DNA of 43,500 nucleotides from CAZYCC01 sp964645985 (lineage in GTDB: Bacteria; Bacillota; Clostridia; Oscillospirales; CAG-272): NCBI GenBank assembly GCA_964645985.1, contig CAZYCC010000006.1:1-43500 (forward strand). Reading direction: 5' to 3'. Shown here in pieces: positions 39,894-43,500 of this stretch. The position numbers and the translations under genes are program-made. Positions within the stretch are counted from its first letter, which is position 1; each line of letters begins with the position of its first letter. Under the pieces are notes generated by a model. The model made no database searches. It was given only the letters and a program-made list of their open reading frames with translations, and was not told where the DNA came from.

Positions 39894-40129
39894 ATATATT
39901 TAATATTTGTCAAGGGATTAGATAAATGTTTCATCAATGTGAGATCATATCGGCATTCACCATATCGTAACAAGATTTCGCCCACAAGAGCCAACCCCAT
40001 TTTTGACCGATCGCAAAATAACTTTCTTGCCGATGATATGTACAATTTATAAGAAAATGTTATGTATGCCGGAAGAAGAGCGCCCGCCTTCCCCTCCGCG
40101 CGCTGCGCGCGCCGGAGGCAGAAATTGCG
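39894..40129. other. AT-rich island upstream of smpB
   Basis: The first ~180 bp are AT-rich and hold the candidate smpB promoter; the last ~50 bp are GC-rich with a hairpin CCTCCG...CGGAGG (about 40093-40118) just past the stop of the ATP-grasp gene. No gene supported. Confidence 0.45.
39944..39973 (-). promoter_or_regulatory. candidate smpB promoter
   Basis: On the minus strand TTGTTA (39968-39973), 18 bp, TATGAT (39944-39949), giving a leader of about 45 nt. A TTGACA nearer the gene (39909-39914 region) has no matching -10. Confidence 0.45.
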
Positions 40130-41374
40130 TTATCCCCCGGGCGCGTCCTTGTCAAAATAATACTTGCGATAGACCTTATCGTACGAGAGGATATGCCGCG
40201 TGAGGAGGAGTTTGCGCGCGGGGGAGAGATCCCTCGCATAGACGAGCGTGCGCTCGACTTTGCCTTCGCGAAAAAGCCGCGACGCCTTCTCCCGCAAGGC
40301 GGGATCGCGCAGATACCGCAGAAGGGTTCGGCGCGGCACCGCGCACCAGAGTCGCTCCTCCCCTGTGGGAACGGCGCGCTCGGTGCTCCCGTAGACAACG
40401 TCATCTACCATCAGCGCGGGCAGATTGACCCCGGCGGTATGCGCGAAAAAAGACGATCTTCCAAGGCGCGGATTCAGCTCAAAGAGATAGGTTTTCCCGG
40501 TGCGCGCGTCGAGCTTCATATCAATATTTGCAAAACCGATATATCCGATTTTCGCAAGGAAGTCCGAGAGCATCGCCTCAACCCGCTCATCGCGGCGCGG
40601 GAGAATAGCGGCGTAATTGCCGAGCGTCGCGGGCGCGACCTCCTCGAGTATCGGCTGCCCGAGCACCGCCGCGCGCACGCTCCCGTCACTGCCGACATAG
40701 AGGTTGCAGGTGCGCATCGCCGTGTCATCTCCCGGGATGAACTCCTGCAAAATGAGTTTTCCCCGATAGCCGGATTTTCCCATTTCCCGCACAATTTGAA
40801 GATACTCTCGCTCATTTTGGACAAAAAATACCTTCTTTTTTCCGGGAAAAGAGCAGTGCAGGTATTCTGCGGCGTTGCTGTTCTCCGGCTTCACGACGAT
40901 GGGGAACCGCAGCGAACTCTCCGAAAGCGCCCTCTCCCGCTCGCCGGGCTGCGCGACTACCGTCTTTGGGTAGGGCAGATCGCACTTGTCACATAATGCG
41001 TAAAACTTATCTTTACTTTCGATCTGCAACAGGAGATTTTGCGAGGGAAATTTATTGGCAATGTATGGCGAGAACTTGTCCTGATTTCGTACCAAAAGCG
41101 AAAAGTAGTAATCCGCGAGCGGGATAACGAGCAGTTTCTCCGCCTCGCGCGATTTTTCGCGCAAGACCCCCCGCAGCGCGGGGACGAAAACCGCCTCGTC
41201 ATCGAAATGTTCTATAGCGCGCAGATCAAACAGGCGCGAGTGCGCGGTCGCGCGCAGGGCGCGCGCGCAGAGCAGCAGCGGGCGGCAGCGATCGCCGTAA
41301 CGCTCGTGGAGCTGGCGTGCGACGCCGTACGCGTTGTCGTCGCTGCCGAGCAGAATGGGCAGGAAGTCGAGCAA
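40130..41374 (-). CDS. ATP-grasp ligase of unknown substrate
   Basis: This 414-residue cytosolic enzyme has the ATP-grasp fold: an N-terminal domain with LLGSDDNAYGVARQL, the nucleotide lysine in RFPIVVKPENSN, the adenine-binding strand LILQEFIPGDD, and the metal site FANIDMKLDARTGKTYLFELNPRLGRSS. The layout resembles carboxylate-amine ligases such as the D-aspartate ligases that build peptidoglycan side chains, but nothing here fixes the substrate. TTG at 41374 is taken as start, with AAGG six bases before it. An in-frame stop lies 18 codons upstream, and no ATG or GTG exists between. A canonical promoter is 57-85 bp upstream. Confidence 0.75.
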   Translation of the reverse strand: MLDFLPILLGSDDNAYGVARQLHERYGDRCRPLLLCARALRATAHSRLFDLRAIEHFDDEAVFVPALRGVLREKSREAEKLLVIPLADYYFSLLVRNQDKFSPYIANKFPSQNLLLQIESKDKFYALCDKCDLPYPKTVVAQPGERERALSESSLRFPIVVKPENSNAAEYLHCSFPGKKKVFFVQNEREYLQIVREMGKSGYRGKLILQEFIPGDDTAMRTCNLYVGSDGSVRAAVLGQPILEEVAPATLGNYAAILPRRDERVEAMLSDFLAKIGYIGFANIDMKLDARTGKTYLFELNPRLGRSSFFAHTAGVNLPALMVDDVVYGSTERAVPTGEERLWCAVPRRTLLRYLRDPALREKASRLFREGKVERTLVYARDLSPARKLLLTRHILSYDKVYRKYYFDKDAPGG

Positions 41375-41430
41375 AATAAGCCTTCGCGGGGTGTCGGGGA
41401 CGAGGCGAATCGTGTTGGATGTAACATATT

Positions 41431-41459
41431 ATTTTACCACGACAGGCGGGGGATGTCAA
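41431..41459 (-). promoter_or_regulatory. promoter of the ATP-grasp gene
   Basis: On the minus strand TTGACA (41454-41459), 17 bp, TAAAAT (41431-41436). Confidence 0.8.
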
Positions 41460-41477
41460 GAGAACAAACCCCACGCA

Positions 41478-41508
41478 GCAAAACGCCGCCCGTCGGGCGG
41501 CGTTTTGC
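41478..41508. terminator. terminator after the surface-protein gene
   Basis: A perfect 14-bp stem GCAAAACGCCGCCC/GGGCGGCGTTTTGC with a GTC loop lies between the surface-protein stop and the next promoter. The TTTT lies inside the stem end, as in bidirectional terminators. Confidence 0.85.
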
Positions 41509-41571
41509 TCGTGTATACTCGCTCCTCTATTGCCCTTCTCTCGGGGGTGAGGAGGAGCGCGCGGTGGTTTC

Positions 41572-43500
41572 TTATGCCGGGTCTACATTCACTGTACCGG
41601 TTCCTCCGCCTTTGTTTTCGCTCGGGCCTGTGAGTCCGGTTATATCGCAGTTTCTCACCGTCATTGTTGTGGTGATATACCCGGCGAATTTTCCGGCGTA
41701 TAATTTAGAGGTAAATCCTGTCGCCTGAATTTTTCCGGCAAACGTGCAATTTTCAACTGTCTGAGTACCCCAGTCAGCGTTACCGAATACCGCTCCCGCA
41801 GATACTTGTGGCGCCTTTGAAAACCCAGTACTCGCCGAAATGTTCCCTTTGCTGGAGGAGTTTCGAATGACAAAGTTCCCGGTCGTTCCATAGGAGGTGC
41901 TGCCGCAAATGCCGCCGGCATTTACCGAAACGCTCCCCCCGCTGGTTCCTTGCGGGCTGACCGTAATCGACCCGGTATTGTGAACATTGGTGATGTAGTA
42001 ATCCCCGCTTTGCGCCACCCCGATAACTCCGCCTGCGCTGCACCACCCTGCGATTTCCGTCCCGTTCACATTGATATCGCCTGTGTTTTTGCAGTCGCGA
42101 ATCTCCACCTGCCGCGCGCCCTGCACATAGCCGATGAGACCTCCCGCGACGCCATCATCCTCATTCCCCATCGAGTGGATATACCCCTCGTTTGTACAGT
42201 TCACGAGAGTGAGCTTACTGACATCTTCTACATGCGCGACGATTCCGGCGCACTTGCCACCGGTGTTCCCACCTGCGACGCACTTGGCGGTTACCGCCGC
42301 GCTGTTGGTGCAGTTTTCAATGGTGACGTCGCTAATCTGCCCGTCGTCGTTTTTGATTCTCCCGATGATCCCGCCCACCTTGCAGCCGGATACCACGCCG
42401 GCAACGGTCACATCGGAGATAACGGTGTTGCCGCTGACACAGCCGACGACGCTGCCGACATAATTTTGATCATTTGAAATATCGACATTTTCCAAATGAA
42501 CATTTTGTATGGTCGCGTCGTCGACATAATCGAAAAGCCCGGTGAAGTTAAACAGATTGGACTCCTCCACATAGACATTTTTGACGGTATGCCCTTTCCC
42601 GTCAAAGCTTCCCGTGAAAGGATGCGTGGAAGTGCCTATTGCGTCAAACGGGTGCCCCGCGAGGTCCACGTTCGCCTGCAGCTCGATGTCTTTCGCCTCG
42701 TCAATGGAGCCGTCATTTACCATATTGCGAAGTTTCGCGAGCTCCGCACCGGTCGAGGGGAGGTAGCTGTCATCATCATAGTTCACTTCCTCCGCGACGG
42801 TACCGTCCCACACATCGACATTGTCGTATTGGCTGCCGAAACTATCGCTCTCGGCGGGGGTTTGCGTTGCGAAGACGTTGACCGTGAAGGATACCGAGGG
42901 CGCCTTGGCGCCGTTTTTCGCGTTATATTTGTTGTCGACGTTCTCCTCGACATCGGTCGAGACGCTCGAATCAGGCGCCCAGAAGATCACAATTACCTTG
43001 TTCGCGGCTTCATTTTCCTCATAGGAGACCGCGCCGTCGACCGGATCTCCCGCGTAATCCTGCGGCAGCAGGACCCCCTCCTCGGTGTAGCCACCGAGCG
43101 GCGTGCCCGCTCCCGCGATTTGCTCCCACGCGGCGGAGCGAGCCTCATAGGTGGGGTTCTCGGCATCGCGCAGGGCGAGTAGCGCGGGGTCGTCGGCGCT
43201 CGTCAGCTTCATTTGCAGCACATCGAGCAGAGAGTTGCCGCTCAGCTTGGTGTCGCTCTCAACGCCGACCGTGAGGCCGTAGCGCAGCGCGAGGCTGCCG
43301 TTGTTTTGCACGCGGAAAGGAATGCTCTCGACCATTACGCCGGGCTCCCACAGCGTGGAGGCAGTTTTCTCATCGAAGAGACTGCGCTCGGCGAGCGTCT
43401 GCCCGCTGCTGTCAACGATGTCCACATCGAGATTCCCAGCGGTGATGGTCGTGTCGCCGGTCGAGGCGCTGTCGCTGAACCACGCGAAGGTGGTGCCGAC
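41572..43500 (-). CDS. TasA/camelysin-like surface protein with GLUG-type repeats (5' end outside window)
   Basis: 642 residues are visible; the frame is open to the window edge, so the N-terminus is missing. The first visible residues, TTFAWFSDSASTGDTTITAGNLDVDI, match the start of mature TasA/CalY-type proteins that are cut by SipW signal peptidase. Next comes a domain with EPGVMVESIPFRVQNNGSLALRYGL typical of this group. From about residue 240 to the end the protein is a beta-solenoid-like series of GLUG-type repeats (GTSTHPFTGSFDGKGHTVKNVYV, VGSVVGCVSGN, VGGIIGRIKN, AGGLIGYVQG, AGGVIGVAQS, AGGICGSTSYG), with many Asn/Val/Gly. It ends without an LPXTG or anchoring helix. It should be exported and perhaps act in adhesion or matrix. 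A terminator follows. Confidence 0.8.
   Translation of the reverse strand, partial: VGTTFAWFSDSASTGDTTITAGNLDVDIVDSSGQTLAERSLFDEKTASTLWEPGVMVESIPFRVQNNGSLALRYGLTVGVESDTKLSGNSLLDVLQMKLTSADDPALLALRDAENPTYEARSAAWEQIAGAGTPLGGYTEEGVLLPQDYAGDPVDGAVSYEENEAANKVIVIFWAPDSSVSTDVEENVDNKYNAKNGAKAPSVSFTVNVFATQTPAESDSFGSQYDNVDVWDGTVAEEVNYDDDSYLPSTGAELAKLRNMVNDGSIDEAKDIELQANVDLAGHPFDAIGTSTHPFTGSFDGKGHTVKNVYVEESNLFNFTGLFDYVDDATIQNVHLENVDISNDQNYVGSVVGCVSGNTVISDVTVAGVVSGCKVGGIIGRIKNDDGQISDVTIENCTNSAAVTAKCVAGGNTGGKCAGIVAHVEDVSKLTLVNCTNEGYIHSMGNEDDGVAGGLIGYVQGARQVEIRDCKNTGDINVNGTEIAGWCSAGGVIGVAQSGDYYITNVHNTGSITVSPQGTSGGSVSVNAGGICGSTSYGTTGNFVIRNSSSKGNISASTGFSKAPQVSAGAVFGNADWGTQTVENCTFAGKIQATGFTSKLYAGKFAGYITTTMTVRNCDITGLTGPSENKGGGTGTVNVDPA

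Noticed and set aside
41420..41430. ATG right after the -10 box of the ATP-grasp gene as a leaderless start
   Set aside because: It is in a different frame from the ATP-grasp protein and opens a low-complexity Ser/Arg/Thr-rich reading.

Overview
The window looks like a chromosomal piece of a high-GC bacterium of the Firmicutes, most likely an uncultivated Clostridia of the Oscillospirales or Christensenellales type. This rests on the gene content (PdxS/PdxT vitamin B6 synthesis, a four-cysteine L28, WalJ-type hydrolase, RlmH, a YybS-like protein beside rplI, a TasA-like surface protein), on canonical sigma-A promoters (TTGACA, 17 bp, TATACT/TATAAT), and on strong G/C preference at third codon positions. 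The taxonomic call is inference. There are no rRNA, tRNA, CRISPR, phage or insertion-sequence genes that I can support.

Layout. 7-12203 (minus): one long operon for a multisubunit Mrp/Mbh-type cation/proton antiporter: MrpF, MrpG, MrpE, an MbhD-like DUF4040 subunit, an MbhE-MrpB fusion, MrpC (NuoK-like), then four different MrpD/NuoL-like pump subunits, ending with lipoate-protein ligase. A promoter at 12288-12316 drives it, back to back with a consensus promoter (12394-12422) for uvrA. 12481-20427 (plus): uvrA, a GyrB/ParE-like topoisomerase subunit and comEC. 20692-22923 (minus): pdxT, pdxS and an HD-domain protein behind a consensus promoter and a leader of about 365 nt. 23564-25045 (plus): an RsmF-type rRNA cytosine methyltransferase. 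25515-26444 (minus): cysK, behind a leader of about 560 nt. 27605-27790 (plus): rpmB. 27924-31706 (minus): a ComEC-like secreted metallo-hydrolase, serA and serC. 32342-37402 (plus): an orphan substrate-binding lipoprotein, a YybS-like membrane protein, rplI, a small membrane protein, walJ and rlmH. 38249-43500 (minus): a DegV protein, smpB, an ATP-grasp ligase and the 3' part of a TasA/GLUG surface protein cut by the window edge.

How the genes fit together. The antiporter cluster has the complete membrane arm of an ion-translocating complex, with four apparently competent pump subunits, but no redox or hydrogenase module in view. SerA and SerC make phosphoserine and CysK uses acetylated serine, so serine and cysteine synthesis lie close together; PdxST supplies the PLP cofactor used by SerC and CysK. 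Repair (UvrA), DNA topology and DNA uptake (ComEC) form a second block.

The most interesting points are (1) the four-pump antiporter operon; (2) two classes of translation start: strong Shine-Dalgarno sites at metabolic genes, but pyrimidine tracts with no Shine-Dalgarno throughout the antiporter operon and AT-rich or unremarkable leaders from 34.9 to 40.1 kb; (3) promoter-driven long leaders before the HD/pdxST genes and cysK; (4) a 775-nt gene-free stretch after rlmH that ends in a terminator; (5) a ComEC whose metallo-hydrolase motif has lost its aspartate.
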